From Sphingosinicella microcystinivorans (lineage in GTDB: Bacteria; Pseudomonadota; Alphaproteobacteria; Sphingomonadales; Sphingomonadaceae): DNA of 64,000 bases. Shown piece after piece: positions 1 through 8,876 of the stretch. Position 1 is the stretch's first letter, and each line of letters opens with the position of its first letter. The stretch lies in contig NZ_CP116005.1 of assembly GCF_027941835.1 (NCBI RefSeq), forward strand, positions 2,123,501 to 2,187,500, read 5' to 3'. The notes beneath the pieces are model-generated. The model was not told the origin of the DNA. It saw only the letters and a program-made list of their open reading frames with translations, and searched no databases. Both the position numbers and the translations under genes were made by a program.

Positions 1-1439
1 AGGTCCTGTGTCGCGTCCGGTCCGAATGCGGCGGCCCTGTCGGGCCCGCGCGGAAACATCGCCTCCAGGTCCTGGAACAGCCGCGAGCCCGCCTTGTAGT
101 TCCCGTCCTTGTACTTGAGGAAGGCGAGCGTGGCCGCAAGCCTCGGATGACGGCAGATGCTGTCGTCCGGCAATGCGGCAAGCACGCGGCGGACGTCGAC
201 CGAACGGCCCCGGCTGATCTGGCGCACCCAGCTGACGCTGCCCGCCATCTCGATCGCGCGCTCGGCTTCGCCCGCGGCCGCGGCATGTTCGATCGCGTCG
301 ACGATCTGCCCGTGATCCAGAAACCACTGGCTGGCCAGCAGGTGCTGCGCGCGCTTGTCGTGGCGGTCCGAGACGGCGAGCTGCGCGGCCAGGAATTCCC
401 GGAAGATCGGGTGGTAGCGAAAGCGGTCGTCATGGCCGGGCACCGCGAAGATCGGCACGTTGAGCGCGACCAGTTCGGCGAGCATGGCGCTGGTCGCCCG
501 GCCCCCGGTGAGATGGCGGGCGAGATCGAGCGGCAGCTCCTGCACGATCGCGGTGGCGAGCAGCAGGTCGCGGCTCGCCTCGGGCAGGCCGGCGACGATC
601 TCCTCCGCCAGATAGGCCGCCATCTCGCTGGCGCTGCCGGTGAAGCCCGGGAAAGGCGAGGGCGTGCCCCCGTGCCGGCTCGCCCACAGCCGCGCGAGCT
701 GCAGCGCCACCGGCCAGCCTTCGGTCCGCTCGAAGACCGCCGCGATCCCGGCAGAGTCCAGCTCGTCGCCGAACAGCCGCCCGCCGTCGTCGAGCCGGAA
801 GCGCAGGTCCTCCTCGTCGAATTCGATGAGATTGCCCTCCGCGCGCAGCCGCGACACCGGAAAGGTCGGCCACCCCCGCATCGCGACGACGAGCCTCAGC
901 CGCTGCGGCCGGTGGCGCAGCAGCCATTCGATCACCTGGTCGTTCTGCCGCGTCTGCGCCAGGTGATAGTCGTCGAGGAAGACGAAGGTCGGCGGCCCGT
1001 CCGCCGACAGGGCGTTCAGCAATGTCGCCAGCGTTTCGCTGTCGGGCGGTGCGGGCCCGGCGACGGCGCGGGCCACGGCGCTGGTGAGATAGGCGACGAA
1101 ACGCTCCGGATCGCGGTCGTCCTCGTCGAGCGCCAGCCATGCCGCCGCCTCGCCGGCCGCCTCCAGATGGCGGTAGAATTGTGCGAGCAGTGTCGTCTTG
1201 CCGAAGCCGGCGGGCGAATGCAGCAGCGACAGCAGGTGCGAACGGCCCCGCTCGAGCCGTCCGATGAGTGCGCTGCGCGGCACCGTATCGGCGTTGAGCA
1301 TGGGCGGCCGGAGCTTGCTCAGCAGCAAGGTCCCGCTCCATGCACCGTCCGGATCGCCGCGTTTTCTGATCGCCTGCCTCCCTATGGCGAAGGGTGCGTC
1401 TTCGACACTGCCGCACTGTAGCGCGCGGGGGAGCGACAT
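1..1439 (-). CDS. MalT-type LuxR-family transcriptional regulator, C-terminus outside window
   Basis: N-terminal 479 residues of a large signal-responsive ATPase regulator of the MalT/LAL type. A Walker A motif (SPAGFGKTT, about residues 75-83) follows a short lead-in LLLSKLRPP, typical of MalT relatives, and a Walker B-like FLDDYH follows later. The rest is an NB-ARC-like ATPase and the beginning of a helical repeat region with HPIFREFLA. The LuxR helix-turn-helix expected at the C-terminus would lie beyond position 1 and cannot be seen. No good ribosome-binding site precedes the ATG; it is chosen because the LLLSKLRPP lead-in follows it in frame. The gene is divergent from the aldolase gene over a 234-base gap. 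Regulated targets are unknown. Confidence 0.85.
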   Translation of the reverse strand, partial: MSLPRALQCGSVEDAPFAIGRQAIRKRGDPDGAWSGTLLLSKLRPPMLNADTVPRSALIGRLERGRSHLLSLLHSPAGFGKTTLLAQFYRHLEAAGEAAAWLALDEDDRDPERFVAYLTSAVARAVAGPAPPDSETLATLLNALSADGPPTFVFLDDYHLAQTRQNDQVIEWLLRHRPQRLRLVVAMRGWPTFPVSRLRAEGNLIEFDEEDLRFRLDDGGRLFGDELDSAGIAAVFERTEGWPVALQLARLWASRHGGTPSPFPGFTGSASEMAAYLAEEIVAGLPEASRDLLLATAIVQELPLDLARHLTGGRATSAMLAELVALNVPIFAVPGHDDRFRYHPIFREFLAAQLAVSDRHDKRAQHLLASQWFLDHGQIVDAIEHAAAAGEAERAIEMAGSVSWVRQISRGRSVDVRRVLAALPDDSICRHPRLAATLAFLKYKDGNYKAGSRLFQDLEAMFPRGPDRAAAFGPDATQD

Positions 1440-1673
1440 CAACGTATCCGGCCATACCGCCCGGCCCGCCGGGGCCGGGCAGGACGCCAAAATATCGCAC
1501 GCCGCGCCGCGTGACAGCGAGCGGCGGCGGGTGGAACGGCGCACGAATCCGGGTAGGAGCGCGTCGCAGGCGACGCCCGCCCTTGCGTCCGGCCGCCCGA
1601 TGCCGCGAAGATGGCGCCGCCGGATCGGCCGTTCTCGGCCCGACTATGCAGCCCGGAATCACGGAGACTGGCG

Positions 1674-2741
1674 ATGACCGATAAGGACCTGCTCCTTCGC
1701 GCCGGGTGCGGCCGCACCTTGTCGCACCACGGCCCGGCGGATCCCCGGTTCCTGCTGCGTGCGCTCGCCGATCGGCCGGAGGCGGCGCTGGCGTCCGATT
1801 TCTATGGGCACGGCGGCGCGGTCGCGTTGCTCGAGCAGCGGACGGCGGCGCTGCTCGGCAAGCCGGCGGCGCTCTTCGTGATCAAGGGCGTGACTGCGCA
1901 GCTTGCGCTGCTGCGCGCCCTGACCGGCGCGCGCGCCGGTGCCGTCGCGATCCCCGCGCTGGGCCACATGGCGGTGGACGAGGCCGATGCCGTCGATCAC
2001 CTCGTCGAGGCGCCGGTGATCCGTCTGGGCGGCGAGGCACCGTTCGGGGCGGACGCGCTCGACGCGCTCGATGCGCCGCCGGCCGTCTGCGTCGTCGAGT
2101 TGCCGCTGCGCCGCGCCGCCTATCGGCTGCCGCCGCTGGCCGCGCTGGAGGCGCTGTCGTCATGGTGCCGCCGCCACGGCACGCACCTCCACGTCGACGG
2201 CGCCCGGCTGTGGGAGGCGGCGGCGGGCTACGGCGTGCCGCCCGCCGCCGTCGCTGCGTTTGCCGACAGCCTCTATGTCTCGTTCTACAAGGGGCTGGGC
2301 GGGCTGGCCGGTGCGGCGCTGGCGGGCGAGCGGGCGCTGCTGGATGCCGTGGCGCCCTGGAAGACGCGGCTGGGCGGCGACCTGCACACCGCATTTCCCT
2401 ATGCGCTGTCTGCGCTCGGCGGGCTCGATCTGCGGCTGCCGCGCATGGCCGCCTATGTCGCGCGCGCCCGCGCGCTCGCGGGTCATCTGGCGGAGCGCGG
2501 CTTCGCGGTGGTGCCCGATGTGCCGCACGTCAACGCCTTCCAGGTCCGGCTGCCCGGCGCGCCCGACGCGCTGATGGAGGCAAGCCGCGCCTTTGCGCGG
2601 CGCCGCGGCATCTGGCTGTTCGACGGCTTCCGGTCCGCGCCCGGCGGACAGGCGGCCGCCGAGATCGTCGTTGGCGACGCGGCGATGGCGTTGACGGATG
2701 CCGGGATCGGCGGCTGGATCGCCGAGATGGCGGCAGGTTGA
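1674..2741 (+). CDS. Threonine aldolase / beta-eliminating lyase family protein
   Basis: PLP-dependent fold-type I enzyme of 355 residues. The family normally cleaves L-threonine or related beta-hydroxy amino acids to glycine and an aldehyde. The PLP lysine is K206 in SFYKGLGG, preceded by the cofactor-binding HVDGARLWEA segment and an early SDFYGHGGAV motif. The internal ATG at 1674 is preferred over an upstream in-frame start at 1611 because the family homology begins right after it and GGAGACTGGCG lies just upstream. It stands alone, divergent from the LuxR regulator, with no obvious partner. Substrate specificity cannot be read from the sequence; related lyases such as tryptophanase-like enzymes share the fold. 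Confidence 0.85.
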   Translation: MTDKDLLLRAGCGRTLSHHGPADPRFLLRALADRPEAALASDFYGHGGAVALLEQRTAALLGKPAALFVIKGVTAQLALLRALTGARAGAVAIPALGHMAVDEADAVDHLVEAPVIRLGGEAPFGADALDALDAPPAVCVVELPLRRAAYRLPPLAALEALSSWCRRHGTHLHVDGARLWEAAAGYGVPPAAVAAFADSLYVSFYKGLGGLAGAALAGERALLDAVAPWKTRLGGDLHTAFPYALSALGGLDLRLPRMAAYVARARALAGHLAERGFAVVPDVPHVNAFQVRLPGAPDALMEASRAFARRRGIWLFDGFRSAPGGQAAAEIVVGDAAMALTDAGIGGWIAEMAAG

Positions 2742-2893
2742 GCGCGGGGCCTGCCCGTCCTGTCGCCCGGGTAGGCCGGAGCCCCCGCCGCGATCCCACC
2801 TGAAAAAGCGCCCCGCCCCACACCACCCGGAACTTTCCGTCGGCGGGCCGCATCCGCATCATCGGGGCATCACAGGATCGAGGATGCCCGTCG

Positions 2894-4468
2894 ATGCGTA
2901 TAGGGGTGGATGTTGGTGGAACGAACACGGACGCGGCGCTGCTCGACGGCCGCCGGGTCGTCGCTTCGCTGAAGACGCCGACCACCGAGGACGTGGGGTC
3001 GGGCGTCGTCGCCTCGATCCGCAAGCTGCTCGGCACCGCGCGCGTCGCGCCCGATGCGATCGACGGGGTGATGATCGGCACCACCCAGTTCACCAACGCC
3101 TTTGTCGAGCGCGTTCGGCTGAACGACGTTGCGGTGATCCGCATCTGCCTGCCCGCGGCGAAAAGCCTGAACCCGCTGATCGACTGGCCGCGCGACCTGC
3201 TGATGGCGGTGGGCAAGCGCATCTTCCTCGTCGGCGGCGGCTACGAGTTCGACGGGCAGCCGATCGCGCCGCTCGACGAGGCGGCGGTGGCCGCGGCGGC
3301 GCGCGAGATCCGCAAGGCCGGCATCACCGCCGTCGCGATTTCCTGCGTCTTCTCGCCCATCGACACCACGATGGAGCACCGCGCGGCGGAGATCGTGCGC
3401 GCCGAGATTCCCGATGCCCGCGTCACCCTGTCGAGCGAGCTCGGCCGGATGGGGCTGATCGAGCGCGAGAATGCGGCGATCATGAACGCGTCGCTTGCCG
3501 ACCTGTCCGAACGCGTCGTCCGTTCCTTCGGCGATGCGCTGCGCAGCCTCGGCGTGACCGTGCCCTTCTTCATCAGCCAGAACGACGGGACGCTGATGAG
3601 CGCGGACTTCGTCGCGCGCTATCCGGTGCTGACCTTCGCCTCCGGTCCCACCAACTCGATGCGCGGCGCCGCCTATCTTTCGGGGCGCAAGGACGCGATC
3701 GTCGTCGACATCGGCGGCACCACCACCGATGTCGGCGTGCTCGCCAACGGCTTCCCGCGCGAATCCTCGCTGGCCGTCGATATCGGCGGGGTGCGCACCA
3801 ATTTCCGTATGCCCGACATACTGGCGATCGGGCTCGGCGGCGGCAGCCGGGTGGACCCGGAGGACCCGCGCCGGATCGGTCCGAAATCGGTGGGCTTTCG
3901 TCTGGCGCGCGAGGCGCTGGTGTTCGGCGGTGAGACGCTGACCGCCACCGACATCGCGGTTGCCGCCGGGGTCGCCGATATCGGCGACCGGTCGCGCGTG
4001 CGGCATCTGGACGCCGCCTTCGTCGAGGCCGCGATGGACGAGATTCACCGCAAGGTGGAGCAGGCGATCGACCGCATGAAGACCTCGGCCGACGACGCGA
4101 CCGTGGTGCTGGTGGGCGGCGGCAGCGTGCTGATCGACCGTGAGCTGAACGGCGTCGGCGAGCTGCTCATCCCCGAGCGCTCGTCGGAGGCCAATGCGAT
4201 CGGCGCCGCCATCGCGCAGGTGGGCGGCGAGGTCGACCGGGTCTTCCACTATGCCGAGACGGGCCGCGACGCCGCGCTGGATCAGGCGCGCGCCGAGGCC
4301 GTGCGCCGCGTGGTCGATGCCGGCGCAAGCGCCGACAGCGTCTCCATCATCGAGGTCGAGGAGCTGCCGCTGTCCTATGCGCCGCAGGGCGCGGTGCGCG
4401 TCCGCGTGAAGGCCGTGGGCGAGCTGGCGACCGTCGCGCGGCTCCAGCCGGAAATGGAGAGGGCCTGA
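2894..4468 (+). CDS. Hydantoinase/oxoprolinase-family ATPase subunit (HyuA-like, short form)
   Basis: Actin/ASKHA-fold ATPase of 524 residues. An N-terminal Hydant_A_N domain opens with GVDVGGTNTD (residues 4-13), and a Hydantoinase_A domain carries the second phosphate-binding motif VDIGGTTTD near residue 272 followed by LGGGS. Relatives activate a cyclic amide carbonyl with ATP to open hydantoin or 5-oxoproline rings. The short form lacks the extra C-terminal domain of full-length HyuA, and there is no HyuB partner in the window; short forms are commonly found next to DUF917 genes, as here. The next gene starts three bases after the stop codon, so the two are almost certainly co-translated. 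It is the first gene of a plus-strand run reaching 13217. Confidence 0.88.
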   Translation: MRIGVDVGGTNTDAALLDGRRVVASLKTPTTEDVGSGVVASIRKLLGTARVAPDAIDGVMIGTTQFTNAFVERVRLNDVAVIRICLPAAKSLNPLIDWPRDLLMAVGKRIFLVGGGYEFDGQPIAPLDEAAVAAAAREIRKAGITAVAISCVFSPIDTTMEHRAAEIVRAEIPDARVTLSSELGRMGLIERENAAIMNASLADLSERVVRSFGDALRSLGVTVPFFISQNDGTLMSADFVARYPVLTFASGPTNSMRGAAYLSGRKDAIVVDIGGTTTDVGVLANGFPRESSLAVDIGGVRTNFRMPDILAIGLGGGSRVDPEDPRRIGPKSVGFRLAREALVFGGETLTATDIAVAAGVADIGDRSRVRHLDAAFVEAAMDEIHRKVEQAIDRMKTSADDATVVLVGGGSVLIDRELNGVGELLIPERSSEANAIGAAIAQVGGEVDRVFHYAETGRDAALDQARAEAVRRVVDAGASADSVSIIEVEELPLSYAPQGAVRVRVKAVGELATVARLQPEMERA

Positions 4469-4470
4469 TC

Positions 4471-5610
4471 ATGGAACTCAATCGCGAAGACCTGATCGAC
4501 TATGCGACCGGCGCCGCCTTCCTCGGCACCGGCGGCGGCGGCGACCCCTATATCGGCCGGCTCATGCTGCAGCAGGAGTTCGACGAGGGGCGCCGCGCCG
4601 ACATCATAGACCCCGCTGACCTTGCTGACGACGCGCTGGTGATCACGACCGCGGGCATCGGCGCCCCGACGGTGATGATCGAGAAGATTCCCTGCGTGAT
4701 CGCCGCCGAGCGCGCGGTGCGCGCGGTGGAGGACCGTCTGGGACGCAAGGCGGATGCGATCATCTCGATCGAGGCGGGCGGCGCCAACGGCACGCTTCCG
4801 CTGGTGGTGGCGGCGCGCATGGGGCTGCCGGTGGTCGATGCCGACGGCATGGGCCGCGCCTTTCCCGAGCTGCACATGGTCACGTTCAGCGTCTATGGCT
4901 GCAGCAGCGCGCCGATGAGCCTCGCCAGCGAGCGCGGCGACCTGATGAGCATCGAGACGGAGTCCAACGTGCTGGCCGAGCGGCTGGCGCGGGGCGCGGT
5001 CGTCAACCTCGGTGCGATGGCGCAGATCGCGCTCTATCCGATGAGCGGCGCGGACGTGAAGCGCACCGCGGTGCCCAACACGCTGACGCTGTCGCTTCGC
5101 ATCGGGCAGGCGATCAGCGGCGCGCGGGCGCGCAAGAGCTGCCCGTTCGCAGCGCTCATAGACTTCTTCGCCAAGGCCAGCCCGCCGCGCCATGCCCGCG
5201 TCCTCTACGACGGCAAGGTGTCCGACGTGCTGCGCGAAACTGAGGGCGGCTTCGCGCGCGGCGCCGTCACGCTGGTGCCGATCGAGGGCGAGGGCGATCC
5301 GTGCCGCATCACCTTCCAGAACGAGTTCCTGGTCGCTGAAAAGGCGGGGCGGACGCTGGCGATGGTGCCCGACCTGATCGTTGTGCTCGACCGCGAGACC
5401 GGCGAGCCGATCACCACCGAGACGCTGCGCTTCGGTCAGCGGGTGAAGGTGATGGCGGTGGGCGTGCCGCCGATCATGCGCACGCCCGAGGCGCTGGCGA
5501 CCTTCGGACCGAGAGCCTTCGGGTTCGACATGGATTTCACGGCGATCGAAGACCTCCCGCCCGACGGGCTGAGCCCGGTGACACTGACGACGGCCCGCGA
5601 TGCGGACTGA
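4471..5610 (+). CDS. DUF917 protein (S-methyl-thiohydantoin desulfurase type)
   Basis: 379-residue DUF917 family protein, recognised by the glycine-rich LGTGGGGDPY near residues 18-27, the TTAGIGAPTV stretch and the later EAGGANGTLPL segment. The family is now named for S-methyl-thiohydantoin desulfurase, an enzyme of thiohydantoin breakdown, and is usually the partner of a short HyuA-like ATPase, as it is here three bases downstream. Its last 11 bases overlap the start of the next gene. A cytoplasmic enzyme acting on a hydantoin or thiohydantoin ring is the most economical reading. The exact substrate is inference; DUF917 proteins are largely uncharacterised. Confidence 0.85.
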   Translation: MELNREDLIDYATGAAFLGTGGGGDPYIGRLMLQQEFDEGRRADIIDPADLADDALVITTAGIGAPTVMIEKIPCVIAAERAVRAVEDRLGRKADAIISIEAGGANGTLPLVVAARMGLPVVDADGMGRAFPELHMVTFSVYGCSSAPMSLASERGDLMSIETESNVLAERLARGAVVNLGAMAQIALYPMSGADVKRTAVPNTLTLSLRIGQAISGARARKSCPFAALIDFFAKASPPRHARVLYDGKVSDVLRETEGGFARGAVTLVPIEGEGDPCRITFQNEFLVAEKAGRTLAMVPDLIVVLDRETGEPITTETLRFGQRVKVMAVGVPPIMRTPEALATFGPRAFGFDMDFTAIEDLPPDGLSPVTLTTARDAD

Positions 5611-6583
5611 GGCGATCGTCCTTCGCCGCTATGGCGGCCCCGAGGAGCTGGTCCTCGAACAGGTGCCGCTGGCCGCGCCGGGGCCGGGCGAGATCCTGCT
5701 GCGCCACAGCGCGATCAACGTCAATTTCCACGACACCTATGTCCGCACCGGCCAGTACCGCACGCTCGACCTGCCCGGCATTCCGGGGCTGGATGCGGTG
5801 GGCGTGGTCGAGGCGATCGGTCCCGATGTCGAGGACCTCGCGCCCGGCGACCGGATCGCATGGATCAGCGGCGCATATGGAGGCTATGCCGCGCGTCGGG
5901 TTCTGCGCGCCGGGCTTGCCTTTCGCCTGCCGGGCGGGATCAGCGACGCGCAGGCGGCGGCCTCGCTGATGAAGGCGTTCACGGTGCGGATGCTGGTGCG
6001 CGATTCGCATCGTGTCGAGCCCGGCCAGACCGTGCTGATCCATGCCGCCGCGGGCGGGGTGAGCCAGCTGCTCTGCCAGTGGTGCAAGGCGCTTGGCGCG
6101 CGCGTGATCGGCACGGTGAGCAGCGAGGCCAAGGCGGAGGTCGCCCGGGCCTGCGGTGCCGACGAGATCGTGTTCTACCGTTCGGAAGACTTCGTCGCGC
6201 GCGTGAACGCGCTGACCGGCGGCGAAGGCGTCGCCGCGGTCTATGACTCGGTGGGCCGCGACACCTTCGCCGGGTCGCTGCGCTGCCTCGATTATGGCGG
6301 CGTGCTCGTCAATTTCGGTCAGTCCTCCGGTCCGGTCGAGCCTTTCCGGCCGTCCGACCTCGCGGTCCGGTCGTTGAGCGTCACCCGGCCGATCCTGTTC
6401 CACAAGATTCGCCGGCCCGATCAGCTCCGCACCTATGTCCAAGACACATTGGACGCGTTCGACCGTGGCGTCGTGCGCCCGATTGATCCCGACACCCTGC
6501 CGCTGTCCCGTGCCGCCGATGCGCACCGCATCCTCGAGGCCGGGGAAAGCCGGGGAGGGCTGGTGCTGGTGCCGGACCGATGA
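5600..6583 (+). CDS. Quinone oxidoreductase-like MDR family NAD(P)H enzyme
   Basis: 327-residue medium-chain dehydrogenase/reductase without the zinc ligands of alcohol dehydrogenases, of the QorA/zeta-crystallin type. It has a GroES-like N-terminal half (HSAINVNFHDTYVRTGQY) and a Rossmann half with an HAAAGGVSQL nucleotide-binding turn near residue 150; the usual GGVG is GGVS here. Such enzymes reduce quinones or alpha,beta-unsaturated carbonyls. The start overlaps the DUF917 stop by 11 bases, which points to translational coupling. Its role in a hydantoin-type pathway is not obvious; reducing an unsaturated intermediate is one possibility. Confidence 0.88.
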   Translation: MRTEAIVLRRYGGPEELVLEQVPLAAPGPGEILLRHSAINVNFHDTYVRTGQYRTLDLPGIPGLDAVGVVEAIGPDVEDLAPGDRIAWISGAYGGYAARRVLRAGLAFRLPGGISDAQAAASLMKAFTVRMLVRDSHRVEPGQTVLIHAAAGGVSQLLCQWCKALGARVIGTVSSEAKAEVARACGADEIVFYRSEDFVARVNALTGGEGVAAVYDSVGRDTFAGSLRCLDYGGVLVNFGQSSGPVEPFRPSDLAVRSLSVTRPILFHKIRRPDQLRTYVQDTLDAFDRGVVRPIDPDTLPLSRAADAHRILEAGESRGGLVLVPDR

Positions 6584-6634
6584 GCGAGCCGAAACAATCA
6601 TAAGAACAGCAATTTAATTAGGGAGTGGAAGACA

Positions 6635-8806
6635 ATGAGACAGATGATTCAGGTTCTGCTGGCGGCGACCACCTTGACCCCGCTGGCGGCAGGGGTTGCG
6701 CTGGCGCAGGGGGCGGCCGCGGCTGATCCGGTGGTCGAAGACGGCGCCATCGTCGTCACCGCGCGTCTGCGCGCGGAAAGCCTGCAGAACGTCCCCGATT
6801 CCATCGTGGCCTTCGGCGCGAAGGATATTGCCGCGGCCGGTATCGACCAGATTCAGGACATCGCCGACATGGTGCCCAACGTGATCCTGCGAAAGGGCTT
6901 CCGTTCCGGCGAGAGCAACATCACGATCCGCGGCATCACCTCCGGCCGGCAGGGCTGGCCGCCTGTCGCCTTCGTGATCGACGGGGTGAAGGCGACCTCG
7001 ATCGACGCGATGGAGCAGGGCACGCTGCTCGACGTCGAGCGCATCGAGGTGCTGAAGGGGCCGCAGGGCGCGCTCTACGGCGCCGGCGCGATCGGCGGCG
7101 CGATCAACATCGTGACGCGCAAGCCGAGCCAGGAGTTCGAGGGGCGGGTGCAGGCGTCCTATGCGCGCGGCAACGACATCAAGCTTTCGGGCGGGGTTTC
7201 CGGCCCGATCGTCGACGATACGCTGTTCTATTCGGTCAGCGGCTATTTCAACGACACCGACGGCATCGTGAAGACCGCCAACGGTACCGGCGCGGTCGAT
7301 GCGCGCCAGCAGACGACCGGACGGGCGCGGCTGCTGTTCACGCCCGGCGAGACGCTGAGCTTCGACCTGCGCGCCTCGATCACCGACTCGCACGGCTCGG
7401 TGCCGGGCACCGTCGACAAGATCAGCAATGCCGCGCTGGTCGACGAGTTCCGCACCGCCGCCAATCCCGGCCCGATGCGCCGCAAGGGGTATCTGGGCCG
7501 CGAAAATCGCAGGCTGGTCGACGTCTCGCTGCGGACCGAGGCCGATCTCGACTTCGCGACCTTTTCCACCGTGCTCGCCTATCAGGACATCAACCAGGAC
7601 CTGTTCGGCACCGTGAACTACGAGGGCGGCCCGGCGCCCGCGAGCCGCACGCTGTTCGGCGCCGAGACCTTCGGCGAGGCCGCCGCGCCCGGACAGGTGA
7701 TCGACGAGTTCCAGGACCTGACCGACGATTTCGAGACCTACAGCGCGGACATCCGCCTGACCTCCGCATCGGACCAGCGTCTGCGCTGGGTGGTCGGGCT
7801 GGAGCTGGCGCGGCGTCTGTCCTACACGCATCTGGGCGCCGGGCAGCTGATCGCCGGACCCACGGTGTCGCGCACCTATCTGCTCAACCGCTGGGACCGC
7901 AAGCTCGACAAGATCTGGGGCGTCTATGCGCAGGCGTCGTATGACATCGTCGACGGTCTCGAGCTCACCGTTGCGGGCCGCTACGACGAGGACAACGCCC
8001 GCAACACGCGCGTCACCGATCCCCGGACGAACACGCCCATTCCGGCCCCCGATCCGGACGGCAACCTGGTCGACTCGCTGAAGGCGAAGGACAGCGCCTT
8101 CACGCCCAAGGTCCAGCTTTCCTATTCCTGGACCAGCAGGATCATGACCTATCTCACCTATTCGGAAGGGTATCGCTTCGGCTTCTTCAATTCGGGCAAC
8201 CGTGCGCTGCCGGAATCGACGAAGAACTACGAGATCGGCCTCAAGAGCCAGCTCTTCGACGACATGCTGACCTTCAACGCCGCGGCGTTCCGTATCGACT
8301 ATTCGAACCAGCAGGTGACGCAGACCATCGCCACGCCGCCGTTCCGCACCACCACCAACATCCCGAACACCAAGATCACCGGCTTCGAGGCCGACCTGTC
8401 GCTGCGCGCGACCGACAAGCTGCGGTTCTCGGGCGGCGTCGGCTATACCGACGCCGTGGTGCAGGACGCGGCGCGCACGCAGGCGCCGGTCACGCCGAAA
8501 TGGACGGCCAATGCGTCGATGCAGTGGCAGGAGCCGCTGAGCGACACGCTCGATTTCGTGAGCCGCGTCGACTATCGCTATCAGGGCGGCATGTTCCTGC
8601 GCGTCAACGAGGTCTTCCCCATCAAGGACAAGACGTTCGTCGATGCGCGGATCGGCGTCGAGCACGACCGGTACAGCGTCAAGCTGTTCGTCGAGAACCT
8701 GCTCGACACGCAGCAGGCGCTGAGCCTGTCTCCCTTCGCGGGGCAGTTCACGCGCACCTTCAGCCCGCCGCGCAGCTACGGCGTGGAACTCCAGTACAAG
8801 TTCTGA
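6635..8806 (+). CDS. TonB-dependent outer-membrane receptor
   Basis: 723-residue outer-membrane receptor. A signal peptide (positive MRQ, hydrophobic stretch, GVALAQGA cleavage region) is followed by a TonB-box-like IVVTARLRAESL, a plug domain with VEVLKGPQGALYGAGAIGG, and a beta-barrel ending in an aromatic residue (VELQYKF). A good ribosome-binding site (GGGAGTGG) precedes the ATG. It lies between the ring-opening genes and the aminotransferase of the operon, so it probably imports the pathway's substrate. It is of the FecA/CirA-like short class found in numbers in sphingomonads; the ligand cannot be deduced. Confidence 0.93.
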   Translation: MRQMIQVLLAATTLTPLAAGVALAQGAAAADPVVEDGAIVVTARLRAESLQNVPDSIVAFGAKDIAAAGIDQIQDIADMVPNVILRKGFRSGESNITIRGITSGRQGWPPVAFVIDGVKATSIDAMEQGTLLDVERIEVLKGPQGALYGAGAIGGAINIVTRKPSQEFEGRVQASYARGNDIKLSGGVSGPIVDDTLFYSVSGYFNDTDGIVKTANGTGAVDARQQTTGRARLLFTPGETLSFDLRASITDSHGSVPGTVDKISNAALVDEFRTAANPGPMRRKGYLGRENRRLVDVSLRTEADLDFATFSTVLAYQDINQDLFGTVNYEGGPAPASRTLFGAETFGEAAAPGQVIDEFQDLTDDFETYSADIRLTSASDQRLRWVVGLELARRLSYTHLGAGQLIAGPTVSRTYLLNRWDRKLDKIWGVYAQASYDIVDGLELTVAGRYDEDNARNTRVTDPRTNTPIPAPDPDGNLVDSLKAKDSAFTPKVQLSYSWTSRIMTYLTYSEGYRFGFFNSGNRALPESTKNYEIGLKSQLFDDMLTFNAAAFRIDYSNQQVTQTIATPPFRTTTNIPNTKITGFEADLSLRATDKLRFSGGVGYTDAVVQDAARTQAPVTPKWTANASMQWQEPLSDTLDFVSRVDYRYQGGMFLRVNEVFPIKDKTFVDARIGVEHDRYSVKLFVENLLDTQQALSLSPFAGQFTRTFSPPRSYGVELQYKF

Positions 8807-8815
8807 AAAAGGCGC

Positions 8816-8850
8816 CGGCGGGCGGGTACGGCCTGTGCCTCCGCCCGCCG
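8816..8850 (+). repeat. Inverted repeat (hairpin) between receptor and aminotransferase genes
   Basis: Two perfectly complementary 10-base arms, CGGCGGGCGG at 8816-8825 and CCGCCCGCCG at 8841-8850, with a 15-base loop. No run of T follows, so it is not a standard intrinsic terminator. It starts 10 bases after the receptor stop codon. It may protect the 3' end of the upstream message or attenuate transcription into the downstream genes. Confidence 0.6.
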
Positions 8851-8876
8851 CTGCCGGTTCGCAAGGGAACGGCTTT

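Noticed and set aside
147-1421. Long plus-strand open frame of 424 codons opposite the LuxR regulator
   Set aside because: The minus-strand frame has Walker motifs and normal composition; the plus frame is an Arg/Gly/Ala-rich shadow typical of high-GC antisense frames.
2870-4249. Minus-strand frame of 459 codons opposite the HyuA-like gene
   Set aside because: Low-complexity His/Arg/Asp-rich translation with no domain, while the plus strand encodes a clear ATPase.
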